Numbered from the stretch's first letter, positions 1 to 9,336 are shown. The stretch: 64,000 nt of DNA from Trebonia sp963811335 (GCA_963811335.1 CAWERB010000015.1:1-64000); one strand, 5' to 3'. Notes: generated by a model not told the origin, from the sequence alone. Numbers and translations are program-made.

Positions 1-557
1 ATACGCTCGCGCAACAGGTCGACGTGACCCATGTGGCGGCCGTACTCCCAGATCATCCCCACCAGCACCTCGCGCAGCGAGATCAGCCCGCCGCCGCTGC
101 CATGCTGATTCAACGGGTCCTCACCGGTGATGTCGAGACTGGGTGCCCCAGCCACAACCGCTCGGCGAAGTCCACCTCCGCCCTCCACGCCTGCCACGCC
201 TCCGCGACCACCTGCGGGTCGGGAACAGCGCCGTCGAAATCACCGTCGCGGTCGGTGTCGAGCAATACAGCCGGGGGGCGTCCTGTCCCGCCATCAGCAC
301 CCGGAACGTCGCACGCTCCCCCTCAGCCAGGTGGCGCACCAGGCCCAGCAGCGACATCGTGGACGGTTCCACCGAGCGCAGCGCCATAGCCTGCGCATCA
401 AGGCCCGTGCACTTCATCTCCAGCGTCAGGCGTGCACAGCGCAGCGCTTCGGCCAGCGTGGTGCGCTCGTCGCCCAGCGTCGCCCGTTCTCCCGCGGGTC
501 CTCGTCAGACGGCCTGCCATCCGCAGTGAACATGTCAGCGCGCCGGGTCTCAGCCAT
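1..557 (-). pseudogene. DinB-superfamily (DUF664-like) protein, frame-disrupted, runs off left edge
   Basis: Read on the minus strand from the ATG at 555-557, three frames must be joined to give one continuous DUF664/DinB-type protein. The pieces carry recognisable motifs in the right order: a stretch with VEPSTMSLLGLVRHLAEGER, then DGDFDGAVPDPQVVAEAW, then SLREVLVGMIWEYGRHMGHVD near the left edge. Frame changes fall near 485, 265 and 135. The family is a four-helix bundle, often a metal-dependent transferase using a small thiol, but the substrate is unknown. Three breaks in one short gene suggest decay, although consensus indels elsewhere in the window leave sequencing error open. The 3' end lies outside the window. 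Confidence 0.7.
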
Positions 558-605
558 GGCCGCCATCATCAGCGACCCGCGGCACAGCCGTCAACGAATT
601 AACGA

Positions 606-820
606 GCCGACGCGGGCCCATCCGTTCACGATGGGCGGCCGGATCATGGCGCACAACGGCGGGTTCGATGAACTGGGCAGGCTGGAGGAGCAACTGGGCC
701 GCTACCGGGAACTGGTGCAGGGCGCGCCCCGGCCTGACCGTGGAGTCCGCCATCGTGATCCCCGAGGCCCCGGCGCACCTGGTCCCGCTGCCGCCCGGCA
801 ACCCCAGCACCGACACCTGA
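606..820 (+). pseudogene. class II glutamine amidotransferase remnant with internal deletion
   Basis: An N-terminal segment containing HPFTMGGRIMAHNGGFDEL and an RLEEQLGRYRELVQG helix matches class II glutamine amidotransferase-like proteins of actinomycetes. It is followed at once, in another frame, by a typical C-terminal tail of the same family (LTVESAIVIPEAPAHL, stop at 818-820). The central part of the fold, probably more than 100 residues, is missing, and there is no start codon or catalytic N-terminal Cys. The join lies near 720. This is best explained as a deletion remnant, not a functional gene. It sits next to another broken gene on the opposite strand. Confidence 0.55.
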
Positions 821-1680
821 CCGGCCACCCGCGATGTGCCACGGCTGGACCTGGTGGTCACGTACGGGGCGTTCGAGGAACCGCCGCAGCGCAGCGCGCC
901 ATCCTTCTGGCCCGCACGCTCAACGACCGCCTTGCCCATCAGGACGGTGCCGGTGGCGTTTGACGGGACCAAGCGCAGCGTGCAGAACGACCAGTCCGGG
1001 CGCGAGAAACGCGCATGCGTCCAACGCGCCAGGCGGTTCATGGTCGCTGCCAGTGGCCGCATCTGGTGATCGCATGAATGATGTGCCAGGCCGAGGTCAG
1101 CCTGGCCGCGGCCGGCGGCCAGGCGCGACTGGAGGTAGCGACTCAGCCTGGCGCTGTCGGCCCAGGCCGAGGCCCTTGTTCTCGCCGGGCGTCCGGGAGA
1201 TCGCCCACCTGGAAACTGACGGGGTGACCGGCCTGCGGATTACGCGTGCCTGCGCACGGGTTACCGTGATCCACCGAACGGCCGGGCTGACTGTCAGGCC
1301 TGGCTGGCATCATTCCTCGCATGGGCTTGAACATTGTCGTCGGCATCACGGCCGGGGACGAGCCGATTACGAGTGGCGTCCCAACTGTGTCGGCAATGCG
1401 CATGTTCGCGCACCGGTTGTCTGGTTCGGCGCATGTAAGGTCGCTGGGTAGTTGGGTGCCCTGGCCAGGTGGCCACGGCTGACCTGCCGCCGATCGTGGC
1501 CAGGCTCGGGTGACCGCCGTATCATGAGGGAAGTGGCAGTAGCGCCTGCCCGCTCCGAGCCGGGTTCCACCCACGCTGGGGACCTGGTGACGAGGACAAG
1601 GGTCGCTGACTCGCGCCTTCCCTGGAGTGCAACGCGATTGCCCTGGCCGGGTGCGTGGGGCCTTGCCGAAGGGACACGCA
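821..1680. other. no supportable gene
   Basis: Open frames exist on both strands, for example minus 1062 to 550 and plus 836-1069, but none resembles a family I recognise. The minus frame overlaps the amidotransferase remnant, so it is probably chance coding in high-GC DNA. A 52-codon frame opens at the ATG at 1321, also unrecognised. The stretch looks like decayed DNA between two broken loci. Confidence 0.4.
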
Positions 1681-2525
1681 GTGACCAGGGATCGCGCTCG
1701 CAAGAAGGCAGCTCGCGCGCGGATGACCGGTTCCGGTGAACCGTACAGCGTAGCTGCTCGCAAAATGGACCTCGGGCAGCAGCCGGGTGACGCCTCGGCC
1801 GTTCGCGAGGTCATCGCCCGCGCGAAGGCCACGCTGGCAGCGCCGAGTGCGCGGATCGAGTTCCGGATAGATACTGATGTTGTCCGCGCGCGGGGCAGGA
1901 ACAGCGTCGCCCAGGGCCCGCCGGCAGGCTCGTCAGGTTTGCCGCCCGGGCCGCCTTGGAACGCGTCGCCCCTGGATGGGACGGCGCGCGCCTGCGCGAC
2001 GCGTTCGAGCATCAGCTGGGTGCAGGTTTCATCGAGCCAGCCGCCGGCCGGTATCAGGTCGATTTCGGCGGGTACGCGGAGATGTACATGGACGGCAGCC
2101 GGTTCGGCGGCCTGTCCGGGCAGCCGCTGCAGCCGCGCCGTCAAGGTCACCTGGGGCGGGACCAACTGCACGATCCGCTGGGGATGCTTGGCATACTGCA
2201 GCAAGTGACGGACGCTCGGCACGTCGGCCGCGAGACGGTGCGCGGCACGCCGTGTCGCAAAGTCGCCGTCCGGGCCGGCGACACCGAGTTCGCGGTCTGG
2301 GTCGACAATGAGCACATCCGGCGGATCCAGGCCGAAGGGCGCGCATCAGACGCCCACCTGAGCGTGTCGAAAAGACAGGCTCTCGAGCTGTGGGACTTCG
2401 GCGCGGCCGACGACTCACTCGACTGGCTGCACTTGCCCAGCTTCCGGACGCCGCCTCCCGACCCGGCGTTACTTCGGCGGGAACCTGGGTCTAGTCGCGG
2501 TTTAGTCGAGGGCTGGCCGCGTTGA
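1681..2525 (+). pseudogene. conserved actinobacterial protein of unknown function, frameshifted
   Basis: The GTG at 1681 follows a GAAGGGA ribosome-binding site and opens with a basic segment (TRDRARKKAARARM) and a helix containing VREVIARAKATLAAPSARIEF. The protein continues in another frame from about 1925 with LVRFAARAALERVAPGWDGARLRDAFEHQ, a GYAEMYMDGSRFGG segment, VRGTPCRKVAV and IRRIQ. The combined sequence resembles actinobacterial proteins with an outer-lipoprotein-like beta fold, but no signal peptide is visible. The frame change lies between about 1880 and 1925. The function is unknown to me. The two parts clearly belong together by composition and order, but the open frame as given does not encode one protein. 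Confidence 0.5.
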
Positions 2526-2596
2526 GTGGTCTGGGTGCCGGGCGGGCGGCCGGTGCCTGCGCTGTGGCGTTCGCGAGGCGTTCCGTGGGCCGGAGA

Positions 2597-4327
2597 TTAT
2601 CCCGGACGTACCCGGCTGGCTTCCCGCCGCCCGATGACCGGGATCAGCAGGCGGGCGCGGCGGTCCGGTCCCCAGTGCACGCTGCAGCCGCCCTTGCGGC
2701 CCCGCTGGTAGGAGTTCGGGAACTGGCCGGTGAGCGGGTTAAGCGGCCATAGCCAGCGGCTCGCGACAACCAGGCGCAGGGTGTCCCCGGCCCGGAACAG
2801 GGTCGCGGACGGCCCGAGCGCGATGTCGGCGGCGACGACCTGCCCGGCGGACAGCGGCTCGCGGCGGGTGCACGCGGTCACCGGCTCGAACGGCCTGGAC
2901 TCGAGGTCATCGAGGGCGCGCAGCGAGGCTTTCAGCCATCCGGTCGTCACGCGGTCCCGGCCGAACCCGTAGGAGCCCTCGAACGGCACGTAGCTCCGTC
3001 CCCGCCATTTCTCCACGCCCGCGAACAGGTCGACGTCATCGGTGCCGCGCGCCTCCATCCAGAGCCGCAGGGCGATCGGGCCGGTGATTTCCGTGTCCTC
3101 GGGCACGGTCCATTCCCAGCAGGCGCCGCCGGCCCTGGTACCGAACGTGATCTGTCCCGCCGCGTGCGGCGGTGCCGCCGCCAGCCCCTCGGCGGTCAGG
3201 TAGAGCGCCCGCCACTCGGTGCCGTCGAGCGGCCAGTTCTCCTCCTGCCTGACCGCCGCGATGACGTCGCGGCTCTCCCGGACCTCCAGCCGGATCCGCG
3301 GCGGCGCGGCGACGTCGCGGGCACGCAGGTAGCGGTCGAAGAACGCGAGCTGGGCCGCCCGCGCCCCGGGTGAGTAGAACGTGAGCCACTTGCCGCCCCG
3401 GTGGGTGTAGAGGAACCGGTCGGCGCTCGCAATGCCTTCCCAGCCGCGGAACGAGCCGCGGCTATGCAGGTTGTTGTCGGAAAAGCTGCCGCAAACCAGC
3501 GCCGGCACCGTGATCGCGCCGAGCGCGGGCACCAGGGCGCGCCACCAGTCGTCGCGCAGCGGATGGCGGCGCTGCTGCCTGCCGAGCTTGTAGCGCAGCC
3601 GCGCCCCGCGCAGCGCGACGCCGAACATCCGGACGAACCCGTCCTCGCGGATGCCGCCAGGGAACGCCAGGTCCCGGTAGGCGTCGGTGAGGCCTTCCCA
3701 GGGGCAGATCGCCTTCAGGCTCGGCGGCGCGAGGGCCGCCGCCTTCCACTGCGAGATGGCCAGGTAGGACACGCCGATCAGGCCGACGGCGCCGGTGCTC
3801 CACGGCTGCGCCCCGGCCCATTCGATGAGGTCGTAGACGTCCTCGCCCTCCTGGTCTGACCAGATGGCGCAGCTGCCTTCCGACGTCCCGGCACCGCGCA
3901 GGTCACAGTTAGCGACCGCGTAGCCCTGCCCGGCCCACCATGCCGGGTCGGGAGCCTCCCATCCGGTCAGCGACGAGAACCGGACCCGGCCCGGCTGGCG
4001 GAGCATCCGGTACTGGACCGACACCCGGTACCCCCCGGCGCGGCCGCGCCGGGGCAGGTCGTCCTTGCCGTACGGGTGCGCCGACAGCAGCACGGGGAAC
4101 GGCCCCCGCCCCGCCGGCAGGACGACGTTGACCCGCAGCGTCGTGCCGTCCCGCACGGTCACTGGCCGGTCCTTGAGCAGGGTGAGCGATCCCGGCTCCG
4201 GCTCGTAGACGTCCACCGGCGGGCGGAGCAGCCCCGGCAGCCGGCGCAGCGCGTACCGCGCCGCCCCCGGCCGGCGCCACGGCTTGTCCAGCCGGGTCAT
4301 GCCCGTACGCGCGGACTGTCCGCTCAC
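2597..4327 (-). CDS. CocE/NonD family hydrolase (X-Pro dipeptidyl-peptidase S15 type)
   Basis: A protein of about 576 residues with an N-terminal alpha/beta-hydrolase domain and a C-terminal jelly-roll domain (PepX_C type). The nucleophile elbow GVSYLA is at about residues 185-190. The DLRGAGTSEG segment and the AHPYGKDD oxyanion region are typical of CocE-like esterases and acyl-peptide hydrolases. The acid is expected in the CGSFSDNN region, and the His in YTHRGGKW. GTG at 4327 is preferred over the upstream ATG because GGGAG lies 9-10 nt before it. The substrate cannot be told from sequence; the family hydrolyses esters or amides and is usually cytoplasmic or exported without lipidation. 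No signal peptide is seen. It appears to be transcribed alone. Confidence 0.88.
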   Translation of the reverse strand: MSGQSARTGMTRLDKPWRRPGAARYALRRLPGLLRPPVDVYEPEPGSLTLLKDRPVTVRDGTTLRVNVVLPAGRGPFPVLLSAHPYGKDDLPRRGRAGGYRVSVQYRMLRQPGRVRFSSLTGWEAPDPAWWAGQGYAVANCDLRGAGTSEGSCAIWSDQEGEDVYDLIEWAGAQPWSTGAVGLIGVSYLAISQWKAAALAPPSLKAICPWEGLTDAYRDLAFPGGIREDGFVRMFGVALRGARLRYKLGRQQRRHPLRDDWWRALVPALGAITVPALVCGSFSDNNLHSRGSFRGWEGIASADRFLYTHRGGKWLTFYSPGARAAQLAFFDRYLRARDVAAPPRIRLEVRESRDVIAAVRQEENWPLDGTEWRALYLTAEGLAAAPPHAAGQITFGTRAGGACWEWTVPEDTEITGPIALRLWMEARGTDDVDLFAGVEKWRGRSYVPFEGSYGFGRDRVTTGWLKASLRALDDLESRPFEPVTACTRREPLSAGQVVAADIALGPSATLFRAGDTLRLVVASRWLWPLNPLTGQFPNSYQRGRKGGCSVHWGPDRRARLLIPVIGRREASRVRPG

Positions 4328-4477
4328 GGTCCAAGTCTCCCAGAACCGAACGCCTGCTGCCACCGGCGGATGCAGGCAGGGCAGATATCGCCCGTCAGGC
4401 GGTGCGGAGCGATAACTACAGTGCGTGACAAGAAAGTGCCGACACCATACGTCGGATCGCCGAATCCGGGCGGTGTT

Positions 4478-4726
4478 TTACCGATGGTGGCAGTGCGCGC
4501 GCCAGCGCGCCGATTGCCCGGTTCTGCACCGTGGTTCACCTAGTTTCGCGCCCGGCGCCGCGCCGTTGTACTGCGGTTCCCGGTCGCGGGAACGGGGAGC
4601 GGCGGCACCGATGATCTCGGCTGCGGTCTTGAGTGCTTCCGCTGCCTCTGCCGGACTTGCCTGCCCGGCCAGGTAGAGCGGGCACTCGAGCTCGTTGCGC
4701 CCTGCGGCGCAGGCCGCCGAAGGCAT
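4478..4726 (-). CDS. small hypothetical protein (82 aa)
   Basis: A short minus-strand frame begins MPSAACAAGRNELECPLYLAG and continues with an alanine-rich helix (SPAEAAEALKTAAEIIGAA). The ECPLYLxG motif followed by a helix resembles small uncharacterised actinobacterial proteins, and Cys spacing is conserved-looking, which is the reason for listing it. The C-terminal third is basic and less convincing. There is no clear ribosome-binding site and no partner gene. It may be only the end of a longer ancestral gene, or chance coding. Confidence 0.3.
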   Translation of the reverse strand: MPSAACAAGRNELECPLYLAGQASPAEAAEALKTAAEIIGAAAPRSRDREPQYNGAAPGAKLGEPRCRTGQSARWRAHCHHR

Positions 4727-4764
4727 GCAGGGGCGACCGGAACTGGGTCCAGGAGGGCGGGTAG

Positions 4765-4780
4765 CCCTTGATTTCAAGGG
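4765..4780. promoter_or_regulatory. inverted repeat upstream of methyltransferase gene
   Basis: CCCTTGA-TT-TCAAGGG is a perfect 7-bp inverted repeat, about 105 bp before the start of the first DUF574 methyltransferase. It is AT-richer than its surroundings and can be read as an operator or a short hairpin. No regulator can be assigned. Confidence 0.4.
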
Positions 4781-4885
4781 GGCTGTATCATGCCGGAGGC
4801 ATAAAGGTAGATCCTGGCTAGTTGGCGTCATCCGGCCCGGCCAGGCCGAATTCCGCATGTCATCTAATTTGGATGAGGGTGCAAC

Positions 4886-5737
4886 GTGGCAGCGCGAAGC
4901 GGTGACGGATCCCAGGCCGCCGGGCCCGGCGAGGAACTGAACGCAGTCAGGTTCGACACGTCGGTCGCCCACCCGGCCCGAATCTGGGATTACTGGCTGG
5001 GCGGCAAGGACAACTACGCGGCCGACCGGGCCGTCGGCGATCACGTGCTGGAAGCGGCGCCCATGGTCAGGCGTGTCGCCCTCGCCGACCGCGCGTTCCT
5101 GGCCAGCGTGGTCCATCACCTGGCGGCCGCCCAGGGCATCCGTCAGTTCCTTGACATCGGCACCGGCCTGCCCACGGCGAACAACACGCACCATGTCGCC
5201 CAGCAGGCAGCGCCTGAATCACGGGTGATGTACGTCGACAACGACCCGATCGTGCTCGCCCACGCCCGGGCGCTGCTCACCAGCTCCCCGGAGGGCGCCA
5301 CCGACTACATCGAGGCCGACGCCCGCGACACCGGCACCATCCTCGCCGCGGCGGCGCGGACCCTGGACTTCAGCCAGCCGGTCGCGGTCATGCTGCTCGG
5401 CATCCTGCTATTCGTCCCGGACGAGGACGACCCGTGGACGATCACCGCGCGGCTCATGGACGCGGTCCCGCCCGGCAGCTACCTGGCGATCTCGCACGGT
5501 GCCAGTGACATCCAGGAGCTCGGCACCGCGAACAGCCGCTACAACGAGCGCTCGGCCGTCGCGATGCGGCTGCGAACCAGGGATGAGTTCACCCGGTTCT
5601 TCGACGGCCTCGACCTCGCAGGGCCGGGCGTGGTCCCGGTCAACCACTGGCGGCCCGGCCCGGCACCGGGCACGCCGCAGGAACCGCCCCTACCCTGTTA
5701 CGCGGCCCTCGGGCGCAAGCTCGCGCGGCCCTCGTAG
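4886..5737 (+). CDS. SAM-dependent methyltransferase, DUF574 family (PF04672)
   Basis: A 283-residue protein with the DUF574 signature: an N-terminal RIWDYWLGGKDNYAADR motif (residues 32-48), the SAM-binding loop DIGTGLPT (90-97), a VDNDPIVLAHARALL acidic strand, and a late region with AISHGASD. The start is GTG at 4886; the upstream ribosome-binding site is weak (GATGAGGG). Members are abundant in actinomycetes, often next to XRE-DUF5753 regulators, and their substrates are largely unknown. A close paralogue lies at 7869-8696, and the two bracket the regulator at 6950. Cytoplasmic and intact. Confidence 0.92.
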   Translation: MAARSGDGSQAAGPGEELNAVRFDTSVAHPARIWDYWLGGKDNYAADRAVGDHVLEAAPMVRRVALADRAFLASVVHHLAAAQGIRQFLDIGTGLPTANNTHHVAQQAAPESRVMYVDNDPIVLAHARALLTSSPEGATDYIEADARDTGTILAAAARTLDFSQPVAVMLLGILLFVPDEDDPWTITARLMDAVPPGSYLAISHGASDIQELGTANSRYNERSAVAMRLRTRDEFTRFFDGLDLAGPGVVPVNHWRPGPAPGTPQEPPLPCYAALGRKLARPS

Positions 5738-5927
5738 GACGCCTCGCACGCAGGTCGACGACACCTGCGGTCGCTTCCCGCGCGCACCGCACTGCCGTCG
5801 GCCTCGGCGGGGCCCGAAGCGGCGGCATCCGCGGTTTGCTGCCAGCTATTCCGCGCCTCAGGATGTGCGGCTGGCGGATCGGCGACGAGGACGACAGGTG
5901 TCAGTGCGCCGGTGGATACTGCCGGTC

Positions 5928-6683
5928 ATGGCGAGATTCGAGGACCAGGACCTGACGGATGCCGAATTCCGGGAGTGCGACTTGACTCGCGCCCGCCTGA
6001 TCGGGGTGGTGATGCAGAACGCGGTCATCGACGGGCTGGTCAGCAACCTGGTTGTCAACGGAGTCGAGGTGACGTCATACGTCGAGGCCGAGCTCGACCG
6101 CCGTCATCCGGTGCGGCTGCTGATCCGCTCGGCCGATCCGGGCGATCTGCGGGAGGCCTCCCGGCAGCTGCGGGCCGGCTGGGCGGCGACGCTCGGGCGG
6201 CTCCGCGCGATGCCCGCGGGCTCGGAGCACCAGCGTGTCGGCGGCGAGTGGTCGGCGGTGCAGACCCTGCGCCATCTCGTGTTCGTGCACGACTCATGGT
6301 TCCGCCGCTGCTGCCTGGGATCGGCCGGTCCGTTCACGGCGATCGGGCTGGCTTGCGAGTTCGTCCCTGACCAGCAGGAGCAGGGCCTGGACCGGGCGGC
6401 GGCCCCGGGCCTGAAGGAGGTGCTCGCCGTGCGCGACGCGCAGGGCGCCGAGCTGGAGCGCTGGCTGTCGGCCGTGACGCCCGGTCAGCTGTCGGCGCCC
6501 GCGCCGGTTCCGGCGGGCCGGGGCTGGCCGCCGTACGCCCGGGGGAAGTCGGTGCTCGAGTGCGTGCGCGTGGTGCTGAAGGAGGAGTGGGCGCACCACG
6601 GCTTCTGCGTGCGTGACCTCGACCTGCTCGAAAGCCCCCCGCCAGGTACCGCGCCGAACCAGGAACCCGCAGCCGAGCCCTAA
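5928..6683 (+). CDS. DinB-superfamily protein with pentapeptide-like N-terminus
   Basis: A 251-residue protein. Residues 1-50 show pentapeptide-repeat-like spacing (ARFEDQDLTDAEFRECDLTRARLIGVVMQNAVIDGL). The rest is a DinB four-helix domain with GEWSAVQTLRHLVFVHDSWF and a late EEWAHHGFCVRDLD, where His residues could bind a metal. ATG at 5928 fits the usual MARFEDQDL start of this subgroup; an in-frame GTG about 24 nt upstream is possible. The reaction is unknown; DinB relatives include mycothiol-dependent enzymes. It lies between the methyltransferase and the XRE regulator on the same strand, but gaps of about 190 and 270 bp argue against one tight operon. Confidence 0.85.
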   Translation: MARFEDQDLTDAEFRECDLTRARLIGVVMQNAVIDGLVSNLVVNGVEVTSYVEAELDRRHPVRLLIRSADPGDLREASRQLRAGWAATLGRLRAMPAGSEHQRVGGEWSAVQTLRHLVFVHDSWFRRCCLGSAGPFTAIGLACEFVPDQQEQGLDRAAAPGLKEVLAVRDAQGAELERWLSAVTPGQLSAPAPVPAGRGWPPYARGKSVLECVRVVLKEEWAHHGFCVRDLDLLESPPPGTAPNQEPAAEP

Positions 6684-6949
6684 GCCCCGGAGATGTGCTC
6701 GCCCAGCCCCGCCGGGACGATCATGATGCACGCAGACCGTCCTAATCTGCGGGCCACAGCCGACCTAACCTAAGGCCGGCGGCCGGGGAACGGCTCTCCG
6801 AAATGCGAAAGGCCAACGCCGGGCCGTCAGGTATAGAGTAGACGCTGCTGTCTTGGCAACTGCGCAAGAATGGCGTGCGGCTTAGTGCCTGAACTGCCCG
6901 GCTGTTGGCGACCGCGCCGCGCGTCCCCTCACCGGCTTTCGGAGGAGCG

Positions 6950-7852
6950 GTGGATACAGTCGTGCCGAGCGGCGAGACGCCAGATGCCGACCTGGAGGAA
7001 TCCCAGGCTGAGGCGACTGTGCTTCGCATGCTGCTCGGCACTCGGCTACGCCGGCTGCGGGAAGCGGCAGGGATCCCGGCCGATCAGGCCGGGTACGAGA
7101 TCCGGGCGTCGCGGTCTAAGCTCAGCCGGATGGAGACCGGGCGGGTCGGGTTGAAGCTCCGTGACATCGAGGACCTGCTCACCCTGTACGGCGTAGTCGA
7201 CGAGAAGGAGCGGGTGAACGTCCTCGCGCTGGCCAAGCGGTCACGGGAGCCGGAGTGGTGGACGCGCTACAACGACATCCTGCCCGGCTGGTTCGAGACC
7301 TACCTCGGCCTTGAATCGGCGGCCTCCGTCATCCGCAGCTTCGAGACCCAGCTCGTGCCGGGCCTGTTCCAGACCGAGGAGTACGCGCGGGCCGTCACCA
7401 GGCTCGGTCACCAGACCGCGCCGGAGCAGGAGATCGAGCGCCGGGTGGGCCTGCGCATGCGGCGCCAGGAAGTGCTCACCAGGCGGCAGCCGCCGCGGTT
7501 CTGGGCGATCGTGGACGAGGCAGCGCTGCGGCGGCCGATCGGCGGGGCCGCGGTAATGCGCGAGCAACTCCGCCACCTCGCCAGTGCGGCGGGGCGGCCG
7601 GGCGTAAGGCTGCAGGTGGTGCCGTTCGCGCGGGGCGGCCATGCGGGCGCGAGCGGGTCGTTCTCGATCTTGCGCTTCGAGGAGCGGGACCTGCCGGACG
7701 TGGTCTACATAGAGCAGCTGACCAGCTCCGTCTACCTGGACCAGCGGTCCGACGTCGAGCACTACCTGGAGGTAGTCGATCAGCTCAGCGGCGCGGCCCT
7801 GCCCCCGGGCGACACGATCTCCTTCATCGAACAGGCCGCCAGCGAGACATGA
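6950..7852 (+). CDS. XRE-family regulator with DUF5753 domain
   Basis: About 300 residues. A Cro/CI-type helix-turn-helix lies near residues 28-75 (LGTRLRRLREAAGIPADQAG then SRSKLSRMETGR), and a DUF5753 domain fills the rest (WWTRYNDILPGWFETYLGLE, the LVPGLFQTEEYARAV motif, and the C-terminal VVYIEQLTSSVYLD). GTG at 6950 is chosen because GGAGGA ends only 4-5 nt before it; a GTG 12 nt later is possible. These regulators are numerous in filamentous actinomycetes, usually paired with small DUF397 proteins. Here the partner is a DUF574 methyltransferase 16 bp downstream, suggesting co-transcription. Confidence 0.9.
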   Translation: MDTVVPSGETPDADLEESQAEATVLRMLLGTRLRRLREAAGIPADQAGYEIRASRSKLSRMETGRVGLKLRDIEDLLTLYGVVDEKERVNVLALAKRSREPEWWTRYNDILPGWFETYLGLESAASVIRSFETQLVPGLFQTEEYARAVTRLGHQTAPEQEIERRVGLRMRRQEVLTRRQPPRFWAIVDEAALRRPIGGAAVMREQLRHLASAAGRPGVRLQVVPFARGGHAGASGSFSILRFEERDLPDVVYIEQLTSSVYLDQRSDVEHYLEVVDQLSGAALPPGDTISFIEQAASET

Positions 7853-7868
7853 GCAGAAAGGCTGCGGG

Positions 7869-8696
7869 ATGACCACCGACGAGACGGCACGAGGCGGAAA
7901 CAAGCCCGGGCCGCTGCCGTTCGACACCACCAAGCCGCACCAGGCCCGGGTATACGACCATCTGCTCGGAGGCAAGGATAACTACGCCGCCGACCGGTCC
8001 GCCGCAGAGGCTTTGCTCGCGGTTTATCCGGGCGCAGCTTCCACCGCCCGGGCGAACCGGGCGTTCCTCGGCCGCGCCGTCCGCTACCTTACCGCCGAAG
8101 CCGGGATCCGCCAGTTCCTGGACATCGGCACCGGCATCCCGACCGCAGGGAACACGCACGAGATCGCCCAGGCCATCGCGCCCGAGAGCCGGGTCGTGTA
8201 CGTGGACTACGACCCGATCGTCCTCGCCCATGCCCGCGCCCTGCTCGACAGCACCGAAGCCGGCGCCACCGAGTACATCGACGCCGACCTGCGCGACACC
8301 GATACCATCCTCGCCAGGGCCGCCGACGTGCTCGACTTCAGCAAGCCGGTGGCGGTCACGCTGCTCGCGATCTTGCACGCGATCCCGGATCCCGACGACC
8401 CGTACGCGATCGTGGCCCACTTGCTGGACGCCGTGCCGTCCGGCAGCTACCTGGCCATCTCCCACGCAGCGTCGGACCTACTCGACCAGGAAACGATGCG
8501 GAGCTTCGCTGATTCCTGGAACAACCGGGGCCAGCAGCGCATCACCTGGCGCACCCGCGAGCAGGTCGCCCGGTTCTTCACCGGCACGGACCTGGCGGAA
8601 CCCGGCCTGGTACGGGTGGACGAATGGCGGCCGACGTCCGGCACCACCACCGCGGGTACGTCGAACGAGTGGGCCGCGGTCGGCCGGAAGCGATGA
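7869..8696 (+). CDS. SAM-dependent methyltransferase, DUF574 family, second copy
   Basis: A 275-residue paralogue of the 4886-5737 gene with the same architecture: RVYDHLLGGKDNYAADR (27-43), DIGTGIPT (85-92), VDYDPIVLAHARALL and AISHAASD. It starts at an ATG 16 bp after the XRE-DUF5753 gene, with GGCTGCGGG as a modest ribosome-binding site, so the two are probably one transcript. The pairing of a DUF574 enzyme with an XRE-DUF5753 regulator recurs in actinomycetes, but the methylated substrate is unknown. Intact and cytoplasmic. Confidence 0.92.
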   Translation: MTTDETARGGNKPGPLPFDTTKPHQARVYDHLLGGKDNYAADRSAAEALLAVYPGAASTARANRAFLGRAVRYLTAEAGIRQFLDIGTGIPTAGNTHEIAQAIAPESRVVYVDYDPIVLAHARALLDSTEAGATEYIDADLRDTDTILARAADVLDFSKPVAVTLLAILHAIPDPDDPYAIVAHLLDAVPSGSYLAISHAASDLLDQETMRSFADSWNNRGQQRITWRTREQVARFFTGTDLAEPGLVRVDEWRPTSGTTTAGTSNEWAAVGRKR

Positions 8697-8823
8697 AAGG
8701 CACCAAGAGATGCCCCGCGCTCTTCGAGCGAGCTGCCGGGCACGCCACGGCACAACTGCAGGCCGGGCTGACTCACCCAGGACCTGGCCATGCACACATT
8801 CTTGCAGGTCAGTGCCATAAAAC

Positions 8824-8899
8824 TGGCTCCCGCGCCAAGACTCGAACTTGGAACCTGCCGGTTAACAGCCGGACGCTCTGCCGATTGAGCTACGCGGGA
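8824..8899 (-). tRNA. tRNA-Asn (anticodon GTT), CCA encoded
   Basis: On the minus strand the sequence opens TCCCGCG and closes with the matching CGCGGGA, then discriminator G and a genomically encoded CCA. The D-arm contains TAGCTCAATCGGCAGAGC, the anticodon loop reads CTGTTAA giving GTT (Asn), and the T-arm contains GGTTCCAAGTTCGAGTC. The mature body is 73 nt (8827-8899). No second tRNA is adjacent. Confidence 0.96.
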
Positions 8900-9125
8900 C
8901 CGTCAGCACGGCGGACTGCTTTCGAGCCCATTGCTGTGCTGGGCACAAGCCTAGCGCACGCCGGGGAGTGCCTGTCGCATGGACGGCGGACACCGGCCGC
9001 TTCACCCGGTTCAGGTGAAGCGCGCCCCGTCGAACGCTCAGTCCTCCTGCCCGAAGGCCGCGCGATAACACGCCCTGCAAGCTCCTGAGCTGCCCGGAGT
9101 GGCGAACAGCGGCTGGTCGCTCGAG

Positions 9126-9270
9126 TCAGCTCGCTGCCCGAAGGTCCGCGCGCAGCCTCGAGTCGCTGATACCCACGTCGGCGAGCGGTCCCGCGAGCGC
9201 CCCGGCCGCGGCGCCGATCGCCAGGCCAAGGAACGGTACGAAGAAGATCAGTCGCCGAGCTGTTAGGCCC
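9126..9270 (-). pseudogene. DUF1269-type membrane protein C-terminal fragment
   Basis: The minus strand encodes FFVPFLGLAIGAAAGALAG followed by PLADVGISDSRLRADLR and a stop at 9126-9128. The glycine/alanine transmembrane segment with the LADVGI motif matches the membrane hairpin of DUF1269 proteins. The normal N-terminal ferredoxin-like half and the C-terminal extension are absent, and there is no start codon, so this is a fragment. It lies between tRNA-Asn and the small paralogue pair. Confidence 0.45.
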
Positions 9271-9336
9271 GGCCGGCGACCGCCGGCCGAGCCGAGCCGC
9301 GGAGTCGCGCTGTCATCATCACCTGCCCCGGGTGAA

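Noticed and set aside
550..1062. 170-codon minus-strand frame starting MRPLAATMNRLARW
   Set aside because: The first half is not obviously shadow, but the second half overlaps the amidotransferase remnant, and I recognise no family; support is too weak for a gene call.
1143..2315. 390-codon minus-strand frame
   Set aside because: Overlaps the conserved plus-strand gene at 1681-2525, has no domain, and is rich in Pro/Arg as expected for a shadow.
8824..8899. tRNA-Asn as an integration site
   Set aside because: No integrase, no duplicated tRNA 3' end and no mobile genes on either side.
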